Shown here piece by piece: positions 1 through 7,126 of a stretch of DNA of 19,961 bases. A program made the position numbers and the translations under genes. The stretch's first letter is position 1. Every line of letters begins with the position of its first letter. The DNA is taken from assembly GCA_023457295.1 (NCBI GenBank), contig JAEWLZ010000137.1, positions 1 to 19,961 on the forward strand. Reading direction: 5' to 3'. The notes beneath the pieces are model-generated. The model was not told the origin of the DNA. It ran no database searches and worked only from the letters and a program-made list of their open reading frames with translations. The stretch is from Cyanobacteria bacterium OH_PDB_112 (GTDB lineage: Bacteria > Cyanobacteriota > Vampirovibrionia > Gastranaerophilales > CAJFVJ01).

Positions 1-1392
1 AATATAACTATCTTTGCAGATGGTGAACATGTAGGTCTTCCTGAAGGACAAATGGGCAACTCTGAAGTCGGTCACCTAAATTTAGGTGCGGGCAGAATTG
101 TTTATCAAGAACTTACAAGAATTAACAAATCAATCAAAGACGGTGATTTCTTTGAAAATAAAGCTTTTTTAGAAGCAGTCGAACATACTAAAAAAAATGA
201 TTCGGCCTTGCATTGCTACGGACTTGTGTCAGAAGGTGGCGTCCATTCTTCAATGGGACATATTTTCGGTCTTATAGACTTCGCCCAAAAAAATAATCTT
301 AAAAAAGTTTATTTTCATGCCTTTTTAGACGGTAGAGATACTCCTCCGCAAAGTGCCGTGAAATATGTGTCGGAACTGGAAGAAAAGCTTAAAGAAGCAG
401 GTTTGCCTCCTGTTGCAACAGTTAGTGGTCGTTATTATGCTATGGATAGGGATAATCGTTGGGATAGAGTCGAAAAAGCATATAATTGTCTTGTTTTGGG
501 CGAAGGTAATACAGCCGACAGTGCAGTTGAAGCCATAGAAACATCTTATGCCAACGGAACAAATGACGAATTTGTGCTTCCTACAATAATTAATGGTTCT
601 GAAAGAATTTCTGATAATGATTCAATAATTTTCTTCAACTTCCGTCCTGACAGGGCAAGAGAAATTACTAAAGCTATTGCTTTGCAAAATTTTGACGGTT
701 TTGAACGTAAAAAAGTTTTGAAAAATATTTTTTATATCTGCATGACACAGTATGATGAAACTTTCGGTCTTCCGATAGCGTTTCCTCCGCATAAACTTAA
801 AAATATTTTGGGCGAAGTTTTGGATAAAGATGGTATTCTTCAATTCAGAACTGCCGAAACCGAAAAATACGCTCATGTTACATTTTTCTTCAACGGCGGG
901 ATAGAAGAACCTTTCGCTTCAGAAACAAGAGTATTGGTAAAATCTCCATCCGTAGCAACTTATGACCTAAAACCTGAAATGAGTGCTTACGAAGTTAAAG
1001 ATAAGGTTTTGGGAGCTCTAGATGAAGACAAATATGGTTTTATTTTAGTAAATTTTGCAAACCCTGACATGGTAGGTCATACAGGAATTGAAGAAGCCGC
1101 TATAAAAGCAGTTAAAGCTGTTGATAATTGTATTGGTGAAATAGTAAAAAAAGCTGAAGAAAAAGGTTATGCTATGCTCTTAACAGCTGACCATGGAAAC
1201 GCAGAGTGCATGGAACTTGAAGGTAAACCATTTACTGCGCATACTAATAATAAAGTTCCGCTTGTCTTGATTAATGCAGGTGATTATAAGCTCAAAAATG
1301 ACGGAGCATTATCAGATATCGCGCCTACTGTGCTTGAGCTTATGGGCATCGAAAAGCCAAAAGAAATGACTGGAACATCGCTTTTGGATTAG
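1..1392 (+). CDS. gpmI: 2,3-bisphosphoglycerate-independent phosphoglycerate mutase (5' end outside window)
   Basis: GpmI interconverts 3- and 2-phosphoglycerate in glycolysis and gluconeogenesis, using two metal ions (Mn or Zn) and a phosphoserine intermediate in the cytoplasm. The reading frame is open from base 1, so the gene is cut by the window edge. 463 codons remain, against about 510 for the family, so roughly 50 N-terminal residues with the first metal ligand are missing. Visible hallmarks are the phosphoserine motif MGNSEVGH, the substrate-binding stretch SGRYYAMDRDNRWDR, the ligands in NPDMVGHTG and LLTADHGNAE, and the last His in FTAHTNNKVPL. The ATG at position 52 lies inside the active-site motif and is not the start. 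The gene converges on a small minus-strand ORF and overlaps it by 4 nt. Family assignment is very secure. Confidence 0.97.
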   Translation, partial: NITIFADGEHVGLPEGQMGNSEVGHLNLGAGRIVYQELTRINKSIKDGDFFENKAFLEAVEHTKKNDSALHCYGLVSEGGVHSSMGHIFGLIDFAQKNNLKKVYFHAFLDGRDTPPQSAVKYVSELEEKLKEAGLPPVATVSGRYYAMDRDNRWDRVEKAYNCLVLGEGNTADSAVEAIETSYANGTNDEFVLPTIINGSERISDNDSIIFFNFRPDRAREITKAIALQNFDGFERKKVLKNIFYICMTQYDETFGLPIAFPPHKLKNILGEVLDKDGILQFRTAETEKYAHVTFFFNGGIEEPFASETRVLVKSPSVATYDLKPEMSAYEVKDKVLGALDEDKYGFILVNFANPDMVGHTGIEEAAIKAVKAVDNCIGEIVKKAEEKGYAMLLTADHGNAECMELEGKPFTAHTNNKVPLVLINAGDYKLKNDGALSDIAPTVLELMGIEKPKEMTGTSLLD

Positions 1393-1544
1393 TTATAACG
1401 TTTATAGACACTCCAAAAACCTGTAAGCATGCCAATAAAGGATAAAATTAATGTCCATTTAGGAAATTTCCCAGGGACGTCAAGTTTTTGACCAACAAAA
1501 GCACCTAATAACACAGGTGTAAGAAGAGTAAACGCTATATCCAT
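1389..1544 (-). CDS. small AtpZ/AtpI-like membrane protein, 51 aa
   Basis: This short ORF encodes 51 residues. It begins MDIAFTLLTPVLLGAFVGQK, has a central LDVPGKFPKW turn, a second hydrophobic helix (TLILSFIGMLTGFWSVYK) and a basic end. Two membrane helices joined by a Gly-x-x-x-Asp type segment, with a Gly-rich second helix, resemble the AtpZ/AtpI family. Those proteins are usually encoded beside F-type ATP synthase operons and have been linked to c-ring assembly or Mg2+/Ca2+ transport. An AAGGA ribosome binding site lies 8 nt upstream of the ATG; an in-frame ATG 18 nt further upstream has no such site. No ATP synthase genes are in the window, so an ATPase role is inference. It overlaps the gpmI end by 4 nt on the opposite strand. 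Confidence 0.6.
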   Translation of the reverse strand: MDIAFTLLTPVLLGAFVGQKLDVPGKFPKWTLILSFIGMLTGFWSVYKRYN

Positions 1545-1563
1545 AAAATAATTCCTTAACATC

Positions 1564-1591
1564 TTGTTTTTTGACTAACAATTATTATACT
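1564..1591 (+). promoter_or_regulatory. putative promoter of the histidine kinase gene
   Basis: A -35-like TTGTTT (1564-1569) and a -10 TATACT (1586-1591) are separated by 16 bp. Initiation would be expected near 1598, just before the GGAGG ribosome binding site at 1600-1604, giving a very short leader. It would exclude the in-frame TTG at 1571 as a start codon. This is a by-eye match only. Confidence 0.4.
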
Positions 1592-1621
1592 ATTAAATTG
1601 GAGGGGGGCATAAAATTAATT

Positions 1622-2893
1622 ATGCAAAAATATAAATTCAAAAAAGCATTAAATTTAATATCCACAATACTAAATAAATACGAAGACCCCGATAATACAC
1701 TTGATCTGGTATTTAATTATGTAAATGAAATATTTGGTAATGAAAAAGCTTATATTTTCTTTATAAGCCCTAGCGGACTTTATCTTAAATCCGAAAAAGG
1801 ATGTACTGATGAAGAAAGCTTCCATTTACAAAAAATCAGAACAATGGGACTTTTAACAAGGAAATTTATTAAAGAACAAAAGACTATTCTCAATCAAACT
1901 GTAGAATTAGCTAATGAAATAGGGATAGAAAACGCAAAAGAATCTTCTTTTATAATTTCTCCTTTAAAAATAAAAGATGCTTTATTCGGTATTTTTGTTA
2001 TACAAAAAGGAAATCATGAAAACTTTACTCCTGAAGATGCCGAAATTGTTGAAGCATTTTCTTGCGTTGCTGCATATATTATAAAAGACGCAGAACTTTC
2101 AGATGTATTCAAATTGCAATTGAAAATTCTTCAGGAAAATATTATTGAAAAAACTGAAGCAGTTCATGTTATCAGAGAAAAAAATAAGCAAATAACAGAA
2201 GCCAATAAAGTTAAAGACGAGTTTTTGGCAAATGTTTCACATGAGCTGAGAACACCTTTAAACGCAATAATAAATTCTTCTGATGCTCTAAAAATGGAAG
2301 TTTTTGGAACATTAAACGAAAAACAGCAAGAATATGTCACTGACATAAATGCTAGTGCCGTACATTTGAACGGTATCATAAATGAAATTTTGGATATGTC
2401 CAAAATAGAAGCTAACCAAATGTCGATAAATATTTCTACTTTTAACATTGCAACTGCAATAGATGAAGTTTTAAACATCTTGCGGTCTTTATCAGAGAAA
2501 AAAAATATAACATTTAATCAAAAATATTGTGATAAAAATTCTGTTATAAATGCTGATTATAAAAAACTTCAACAAATTTTGTACAATTTGCTTAGTAACG
2601 CCATAAAATATACAAATCCAGGCGGATCAATCGAAATCGGATTTGATATCAAAGGAGAAAAAGCTGTTTTTCATGTAACCGATAACGGTATAGGTATTGA
2701 CGAAAAGTACCATGGCAAAATTTTTGCAAAATTCCAACAAGTAGAAAATATTTACACCAAAAAAGAAAGTTCTACAGGACTCGGTTTAACCATAACCAAA
2801 GAATTTGTAGAAATGCATGGTGGCAAAATTTGGCTTGAAAGTAAGATAAATGAAGGAACTACATTTATCTTTGAATTGCCTTTAAAACATTAA
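1622..2893 (+). CDS. soluble GAF-domain sensor histidine kinase
   Basis: A two-component sensor kinase of 423 residues without transmembrane segments, so it acts in the cytoplasm. Residues about 20-155 look like a GAF sensory domain (segments KAYIFFISPSGLYL and SFIISPLKIKDALFGIFVI). A coiled-coil linker and a HisKA dimerisation domain follow, with H-box DEFLANVSHELRTPLNAI (phospho-acceptor His near 207). The ATPase domain shows the N box LLSNAIKYTNPGG (Asn near 326), G1 DNGIGID and G2 TGLGLTI. All catalytic boxes are intact. I chose ATG 1622 because a GGAGGGGGG ribosome binding site precedes it, although spacing is rather long; an in-frame TTG at 1571 would add 17 unlikely residues. No response regulator is adjacent; the NarL-type regulator at 8768-9445 is the only one in the window, and a link is speculative. 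The stop lies 3 nt from the convergent racemase stop. Confidence 0.92.
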   Translation: MQKYKFKKALNLISTILNKYEDPDNTLDLVFNYVNEIFGNEKAYIFFISPSGLYLKSEKGCTDEESFHLQKIRTMGLLTRKFIKEQKTILNQTVELANEIGIENAKESSFIISPLKIKDALFGIFVIQKGNHENFTPEDAEIVEAFSCVAAYIIKDAELSDVFKLQLKILQENIIEKTEAVHVIREKNKQITEANKVKDEFLANVSHELRTPLNAIINSSDALKMEVFGTLNEKQQEYVTDINASAVHLNGIINEILDMSKIEANQMSINISTFNIATAIDEVLNILRSLSEKKNITFNQKYCDKNSVINADYKKLQQILYNLLSNAIKYTNPGGSIEIGFDIKGEKAVFHVTDNGIGIDEKYHGKIFAKFQQVENIYTKKESSTGLGLTITKEFVEMHGGKIWLESKINEGTTFIFELPLKH

Positions 2894-2896
2894 AAA

Positions 2897-3610
2897 TTAG
2901 CTGACTTTTGTAAATGTTTTAGGCTTTTCAAAAATTTTATCGACAACACTCATCGCATGTATTTGAGTTGTATTGAAAGTAGGAATACTCGCCTCTTGAA
3001 CCATCAGAGGAATTTCCGTACAACCCAAAATCACACCTTGAGCGCCTTCCAATTTCATTTTATCAATAATTTCAAGATATCTTTGTTTTGATTGTTCTGT
3101 CACAATCCCACAACATAGCTCTTCATAAATTACTCTGCTGACTTCATTTCTATCATCATAATCAGGGATTATCGTTTCAATAGAATAATCTTCCAAAAGT
3201 TTTTTGGAATAGAAATCTTCTTCCATTGTAAATATTGTTCCTAAAAGCCCAACTTTATTCATTTCACGTTTTTTTATTTCGGTAGCTACACTATCCACCA
3301 TGTGAATAAGAGGCACAGAAATAGAATCTTGAATCAAAGGAGCTACTTTATGCATAAGATTTGTACAAATTACAACATATTCTGCGCCAGCTTTTTCAAG
3401 ATTTTGGGCTGCATAACCTAGTTTTAGTCCAAGTTCTTTCCATTCTCCCCGAAATTGCATTGCTTCTATTTCTGCGAAATTAAAACTTTCTATAACAAGC
3501 TCAGCGGAAGAACATCCTCCCAAAACTTTTCGTACCTCAGAATTTATTATTTTATAATATTCGACAGTCGATTCACAGCTCAAACCGCCTAAAAGTCCAA
3601 TCTTTTTCAT
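2897..3610 (-). CDS. aspartate/glutamate racemase family protein
   Basis: A PLP-independent amino acid racemase-family protein of 237 residues, the normal length for the RacX/YgeA/aspartate racemase group. These enzymes use two cysteines as acid and base to invert the alpha carbon of an amino acid, often Asp or Glu. The N-terminal motif MKKIGLLGGLSCESTVEYY matches the family, and the two candidate catalytic cysteines are C82 in VICTNLMHK and C197 in ILGCTEIPLM. The usual C-N-T-x-H around the first Cys is C-T-N-L-M-H here, a mild departure. A weak AAGG ribosome binding site lies 8 to 11 nt upstream of the ATG. Likely roles are D-amino acid supply for the cell wall or D-amino acid turnover, but substrate cannot be read from sequence. 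Monocistronic, converging on the histidine kinase. Confidence 0.88.
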   Translation of the reverse strand: MKKIGLLGGLSCESTVEYYKIINSEVRKVLGGCSSAELVIESFNFAEIEAMQFRGEWKELGLKLGYAAQNLEKAGAEYVVICTNLMHKVAPLIQDSISVPLIHMVDSVATEIKKREMNKVGLLGTIFTMEEDFYSKKLLEDYSIETIIPDYDDRNEVSRVIYEELCCGIVTEQSKQRYLEIIDKMKLEGAQGVILGCTEIPLMVQEASIPTFNTTQIHAMSVVDKIFEKPKTFTKVS

Positions 3611-3684
3611 TATCTTTTACCTTACATTAATTTAAGCTTCCAATAATATTAAAACATATTACACAATTTTTTTAAAGAAAATTT

Positions 3685-4437
3685 CTAATTTATTGATTCT
3701 TTCAAATTATAATAATAAACAATGGTTTTCAGTTTTGTTACTGCCAAAGATTTTTCCTGTTCTAATAATTCATATTGTGATTCTAAATCATCATTTTTAA
3801 TATTTTGAGCCTGCGTTTCTATTCTAAGTTTAAGATTTTTATACTTTTTATACTCATATTTTAGATGTTCAGAGACATCTCTTTGCTCGGAGGAAAAATC
3901 TTTTTCATCAGTTATTGTAACAATTTTATCAATATCAAAATCATCAAATCTCTTCGCTAAATCGAAATCCATACACGAAAAGTTTCTCAATTGTTTTATA
4001 CAAAGTTCAGAAGATTTCTTATATGCCAAATACATAATTTGAGCCTGATTATAGTCTTCATTTGCCTCTTGAATTTCTTTTAAATTAGATATTTTTTTCA
4101 TTTCATCCAAGAAAGTTTTTTGCAGAGTTATTTCTTTTTTCTGAATTTCTTGAAGTTTTTCATCCTTTAAAATATTAAAATATAGTGCTATAACAATCAT
4201 AGACAAATCTTTTTGTTTATTTTCGAAAAGATTTGGAATGAAAAACCTTGATTCTTGAGGAAATTCTTCTTGAATACATAAAAAATTTTCAAATAACTGA
4301 ATATTTTGGTGAAAAATTTTTTTATTTTGATTAATAATAGCCGTATTTTGCAAAAATTCACCAGGAAAATCAGAGAAAGCAAAAGATTGCGATTCAAATA
4401 TTATAAAAATTAAAAATAATACCAAAATTCTAATCAT
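3685..4437 (-). CDS. secreted coiled-coil protein, possible half-length TolC-like outer membrane factor
   Basis: A 250-residue protein with a clear N-terminal signal peptide (MIRILVLFLIFIIFESQSFA, cleavage near residue 20). The mature part is almost all alpha-helical. One helical stretch runs from about 80 to 150 (starting IVIALYFNILKDEKLQEIQ), a short loop DFDIDKIVTI follows, and a second helical stretch spans about 183-248. The spacing of heptad residues and the L-Y-F-N-I-L pattern recall one repeat of TolC-type outer membrane efflux proteins, but those have two repeats and over 400 residues. I therefore regard TolC kinship as a possibility, not an assignment. An upstream in-frame ATG at 4461 would add eight polar residues before the signal peptide; the downstream ATG gives a better signal sequence, though neither has a strong ribosome binding site. 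Divergent from nnrD. Confidence 0.7.
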   Translation of the reverse strand: MIRILVLFLIFIIFESQSFAFSDFPGEFLQNTAIINQNKKIFHQNIQLFENFLCIQEEFPQESRFFIPNLFENKQKDLSMIVIALYFNILKDEKLQEIQKKEITLQKTFLDEMKKISNLKEIQEANEDYNQAQIMYLAYKKSSELCIKQLRNFSCMDFDLAKRFDDFDIDKIVTITDEKDFSSEQRDVSEHLKYEYKKYKNLKLRIETQAQNIKNDDLESQYELLEQEKSLAVTKLKTIVYYYNLKESIN

Positions 4438-4503
4438 TTTAAGATTATACACTATCATCAAATATGATAAAATTATCTTGAAAAACTAAAAATAAGGTAA
4501 AAT

Positions 4504-5364
4504 ATGGACTACAAAAAACTTTTACCGAAAAGAAAACAAAAGTCACATAAAGGGACTTTCGGCAAAATTCTTAATATTGCAGGCAGTATAAATTTTCAAG
4601 GAGCTGGATATTTATCATCTATTTCTGCCCTAAAAATAGGAGCAGGTTATGTAATGCTCGCTTGTGACGAAAATATTGTCGATAGCATTGCCTCTTTGAG
4701 TCCCGATATTACTTTTTTGCCTCTCGCAAATTCTATTTCAGAAAAATTAACTTTAATAGAACAAAACTTGCATAAATTTAATGTGATTTCGATGGGCTGC
4801 GGACTTGGCAGTCAGAAAAGAACTATTTATTTTATAGAAAAAATGATATCTTCACTTTGCAAACATAATTTACCCGTAATTTTAGATGCCGACGCTTTAA
4901 ATGCTATTTCGTTTTCGAAAATAAAAACATTACCTTGCAATACTGTAATAACTCCACATGAAGCCGAAATGGCAAGATTAATGAATGTAAATGCGGAAGA
5001 TGTATCAAACAACAGGATATTTTTTGCTAAAGAGGCAAGCAAAAAGTTCAATTGTATAACTGTTTTAAAAGGGCATGAAACAATTATAACTTCTCCTATA
5101 AACGAAATCATAATAAACAAAACGGGAAACTCTGCTCTTGCAAAAGCAGGCAGCGGAGATGTTCTTACAGGAATTATATCAGGTCTTGCGGCACAAGGTT
5201 GTACACCTTTTGAAGCTGCTGTTTTGGGGACATATATTCATGGACTTTGTGCTGAAATAGCAGCCAAAGAAATGACTGAATATTCAGTTTTAGCTTCAAA
5301 TCTTTTAAGATTTATCCCAAACGCTGTTACAAAAATTTTACAAACTAGCAATTTTAACGATTGA
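4504..5364 (+). CDS. nnrD: ADP-dependent (S)-NAD(P)H-hydrate dehydratase
   Basis: NnrD repairs damaged nicotinamide cofactors by dehydrating (S)-NADHX and (S)-NADPHX back to NADH and NADPH, using ADP in bacteria. The 286-residue protein is the ribokinase-like YjeF C-terminal domain on its own. Visible motifs are HKGTFGKILNIAGS with GAGY near the N terminus, the region LPVILDADALNAI, NTVITPHEAEMARLM and the catalytic glycine loop AKAGSGDVLTGII (Asp 219). The NnrE epimerase domain that is fused in many bacteria is absent and not encoded nearby, so it must be elsewhere or missing. A weak AAGG ribosome binding site lies about 6 to 9 nt before ATG. The TTGACA -35 box of the next transcription unit overlaps the stop codon of this gene. 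Confidence 0.94.
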   Translation: MDYKKLLPKRKQKSHKGTFGKILNIAGSINFQGAGYLSSISALKIGAGYVMLACDENIVDSIASLSPDITFLPLANSISEKLTLIEQNLHKFNVISMGCGLGSQKRTIYFIEKMISSLCKHNLPVILDADALNAISFSKIKTLPCNTVITPHEAEMARLMNVNAEDVSNNRIFFAKEASKKFNCITVLKGHETIITSPINEIIINKTGNSALAKAGSGDVLTGIISGLAAQGCTPFEAAVLGTYIHGLCAEIAAKEMTEYSVLASNLLRFIPNAVTKILQTSNFND

Positions 5365-5389
5365 CAAGCCTTATATTTAAGTGTAGATT
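5361..5389 (+). promoter_or_regulatory. promoter of the leader-attenuator unit
   Basis: A perfect -35 TTGACA (5361-5366) overlaps the nnrD stop codon and is followed after 17 bp by TAGATT (5384-5389), 4 of 6 matches to the -10 consensus. Initiation near 5396 would leave about 30 nt before the leader start. A better -10-like TATAAT at 5404-5409 lacks a -35 partner and would place the RNA start at or past the leader ribosome binding site. Confidence 0.6.
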
Positions 5390-5426
5390 TAATATGAAAA
5401 TATTATAATTTCAAAAGGACAAAAAA

Positions 5427-5501
5427 TTGATTAATAATCAGCAAAAATTAAACAACTGGTGGCTTCTGTACTCTTGTACAGGTGCTTTTTGCTGGCGTTA
5501 A
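5427..5501 (+). CDS. regulatory leader peptide with tandem Trp codons, 24 aa
   Basis: A 24-codon ORF starts with TTG, preceded by AAGGA (5415-5419) at an ideal 7-nt distance. The peptide begins MINNQQKLNN, then Trp-Trp at codons 11-12 (5457-5462), then LLYSCTGAFC, a third Trp at codon 23, Arg and TAA. Three Trp in 24 codons is extreme here, since several full-length proteins in the window (for example NnrD and HisG) contain none. Position and content match leader peptides of transcription attenuators such as trpL: the WW pair lies just before an RNA segment that can pair with the terminator's 5' arm. Non-canonical TTG initiation is the weakest part. Cys or general ribosome stalling as the sensed condition is an alternative, because the peptide also carries two Cys. 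Confidence 0.72.
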   Translation: MINNQQKLNNWWLLYSCTGAFCWR

Positions 5502-5559
5502 ATATTAAATAAATTTTTCGATTCAGAGCCTGTACAACAACAATGTACAGGCTCTTTTT
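5466..5559 (+). promoter_or_regulatory. Trp-type transcription attenuator (four-segment RNA switch)
   Basis: Four complementary segments can be drawn. Segment 1 CTGTAC (5466-5471) pairs with GTACAG of segment 2 (5476-5481), a pause-type hairpin with a 4-nt loop. Segment 2 TTGTACAGG (5474-5482) can instead pair over 9 bp with segment 3 CCTGTACAA (5529-5537), the antiterminator. Segment 3 AGAGCCTGTACA (5525-5536) pairs perfectly over 12 bp with segment 4 (5544-5555), the terminator, followed by T residues. A ribosome stalled at the Trp pair 5457-5462 would cover segment 1 and leave segment 2 free, allowing readthrough into the membrane protein gene; with ample charged tRNA-Trp the terminator would win. 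The pairing is read directly; the regulatory logic follows the classical trp model. Confidence 0.75.
5525..5559 (+). terminator. attenuator terminator hairpin
   Basis: A perfect 12-bp stem, AGAGCCTGTACA against its complement at 5544-5555, encloses a 7-nt loop (ACAACAA) and runs into a T tract at 5555-5559. It lies between the leader ORF and the start of the downstream gene, so it must be bypassed for that gene to be expressed from the leader promoter. Confidence 0.85.
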
Positions 5560-5584
5560 AATATTTAACAAGGATTTTTAATCA

Positions 5585-6790
5585 ATGGTAAGCAATATAA
5601 ATCTCATTAATACACTTTCAACTCCCTTAAGAACTGCGGCAAATCTAATTACCGCTCAAGAAAAAACTTCGGGACTTTCACATACAAGATTTGTTCAAGA
5701 TACGGCAACAAATCTTGTCCCAAAAGCAACTTTTGCTCGTAGTAAGGCAGATTTAACAGAAAATGTATTCCTCGAACTAACAGAATCTATGCTTGTATAT
5801 TATGCTCCTGTCTTATTGGGCGAAAAAGTTTTCAGAAAAATTTATTCCAAAAATTTGGCTCAAAATGAACAAAAACAAGTTTCTAAAACTGCTGTCGATT
5901 TATTAAAAGAAAACAATCCCAAAAATAAGAAACTGCTTCCCGTGAAAGCAGCAATAGCTCTTGGATGTATGTTTATACCATTAGCAGAATTTTCATTAAA
6001 TTTTATAAAAAATATCGGCACATTAAAACTTTTTAAACAATCTGATTTTGATAATATTGCAAACCTCAAAAAAGAAAAAAATGAAGATAAAAACTTCCAA
6101 AACAAAGTAAAAAACAGTGCCGTTAAAAATATCACAAGAGCTGCAATAGCTTTTGGGACTTGTCTTATTGCCAGTTTGATTATTGTAAAAAAAGGTGGGA
6201 ACTCTAAATTCCTACAAAATTTTAGCGAACTTATTCTCGCTCCCGGTAATAAGTTATTTAAAAACAACAAAAAAAGAGCTGAATTTACTAATAAATACTT
6301 CAGTCTTGATTTTGCTGATAATAACGGGAAACTTGCCCTCAGCAAAGGGCAATTAACTTCTTGCGTTTTAATCGGTGGAGCTGGATATTTTATGGCGGCA
6401 AAAGACAGAGGAAAACAAAATTTTCTTGAAACATTATATCGTTTCCCTCTGGTAGGATTTTATGTAATCACAGGTGGAGAGCTATTTGATAAAGGATTCA
6501 AAAATATTTTGAAAAAAAATAATAAATGCAAAGAACTGATAAACCAAAATCTTGAAGTACCAAAAATAGAAGAACTACCTGCCTTAGCTAAAAAACTATC
6601 TAAAGAAAAAGGTACAAAAATTGAAAAAGAATACAAAAATCTTGTAAAACAAAAAACTTTGATTACAGGTGTCCCTTTCCTTTTTGGCTTAGGTTTTATG
6701 GGATTTTTTGTAGCAGGCATATCAAATTTATTCACAAAATATCGGTTTAATAAGGATACAAAAAATAAACCCCTGACATCCTTAAAATGA
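5585..6790 (+). CDS. uncharacterised multi-pass membrane protein under the attenuator
   Basis: I do not recognise a named family. The protein has 401 residues and no signal peptide. About five hydrophobic segments are visible at residues 120-141, 184-202, 256-272, 287-303 and 359-383, alternating with Lys/Asn-rich polar stretches (for example 147-180 and 305-357). The N-terminal 60 residues are Ser/Thr-rich and polar. It contains no Trp and four Cys. AAGGA (5570-5574) lies 10 nt before ATG. The style suits a lineage-specific family of gut Melainabacteria, which is recollection and not a search. It is the first gene after the leader peptide and attenuator, so its expression is predicted to respond to amino acid (probably Trp) supply. 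A transporter role is possible but unsupported by any motif. No trp gene follows. Confidence 0.85.
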   Translation: MVSNINLINTLSTPLRTAANLITAQEKTSGLSHTRFVQDTATNLVPKATFARSKADLTENVFLELTESMLVYYAPVLLGEKVFRKIYSKNLAQNEQKQVSKTAVDLLKENNPKNKKLLPVKAAIALGCMFIPLAEFSLNFIKNIGTLKLFKQSDFDNIANLKKEKNEDKNFQNKVKNSAVKNITRAAIAFGTCLIASLIIVKKGGNSKFLQNFSELILAPGNKLFKNNKKRAEFTNKYFSLDFADNNGKLALSKGQLTSCVLIGGAGYFMAAKDRGKQNFLETLYRFPLVGFYVITGGELFDKGFKNILKKNNKCKELINQNLEVPKIEELPALAKKLSKEKGTKIEKEYKNLVKQKTLITGVPFLFGLGFMGFFVAGISNLFTKYRFNKDTKNKPLTSLK

Positions 6791-6871
6791 TTGTATATAA
6801 GCATCCTCCAAACAGTTATGTAACAAAAAATATTAACTAAATATTAAAGACTCCATAATTTAATTTGTAAA

Positions 6872-6880
6872 TGATACAAT
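6872..6880 (+). promoter_or_regulatory. possible extended -10 promoter of rubredoxin-fprA
   Basis: TGATACAAT (6872-6880) matches an extended -10 element (TGn then TACAAT), with no good -35. ATTGTA at 6899-6904 forms an inverted repeat with TACAAT at 6875-6880, a possible operator. The gap 6791-6955 holds nothing else I can name. Confidence 0.3.
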
Positions 6881-6955
6881 GGCTACATACATATAACTAT
6901 TGTAAAAATTGTATAAAAAAATAAATAATTAAAAATAATTTTAAGGAGAATTATT

Positions 6956-7120
6956 ATGAAAAAATTCAGATGTTTGGTTTGTGGATATATTTATGATGAA
7001 GCAGAGGGCGATCCTTCAAACGGAGTAGCACCAGGAACTGCTTTTGCTGATCTTTCTGAAGACTGGGAATGCCCTATTTGTATGGTAGGCAAAGACCAAT
7101 TTGAAGAGGAAAAGGAATAA
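6956..7120 (+). CDS. rubredoxin, 54 aa
   Basis: Rubredoxin is a small one-electron carrier with a single Fe bound by four cysteines. Both iron-binding knuckles are present, CLVCGYIYD (C6, C9) and CPICMVGKDQF (C39, C42), with the typical middle sequence GDPSNGVAPGTAFADL and the aromatic DWECP. The length of 54 residues is exactly the family norm. A strong AAGGAG ribosome binding site (6943-6948) lies 7 nt from the ATG. The stop is 6 nt before the flavodiiron protein start, and the two are surely co-transcribed: rubredoxin is the usual electron donor to flavodiiron proteins and rubrerythrins, so it links NADH-dependent reductases to O2 and peroxide removal. Confidence 0.95.
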   Translation: MKKFRCLVCGYIYDEAEGDPSNGVAPGTAFADLSEDWECPICMVGKDQFEEEKE

Positions 7121-7126
7121 ATAATA

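Noticed and set aside
622..876. Minus-strand frame inside gpmI and similar long frames opposite folC, rubrerythrin, surE and other genes
   Set aside because: They lie wholly inside strongly supported genes, have no ribosome binding site and give low-complexity translations.
1571..1621. TTG start for the histidine kinase at 1571
   Set aside because: The ribosome binding site and likely promoter favour ATG 1622; the extra 17 residues look untranslated.
5361..5584. Leader as part of a trp biosynthetic operon
   Set aside because: No trp gene follows; the next genes are a membrane protein, rubredoxin and fprA.
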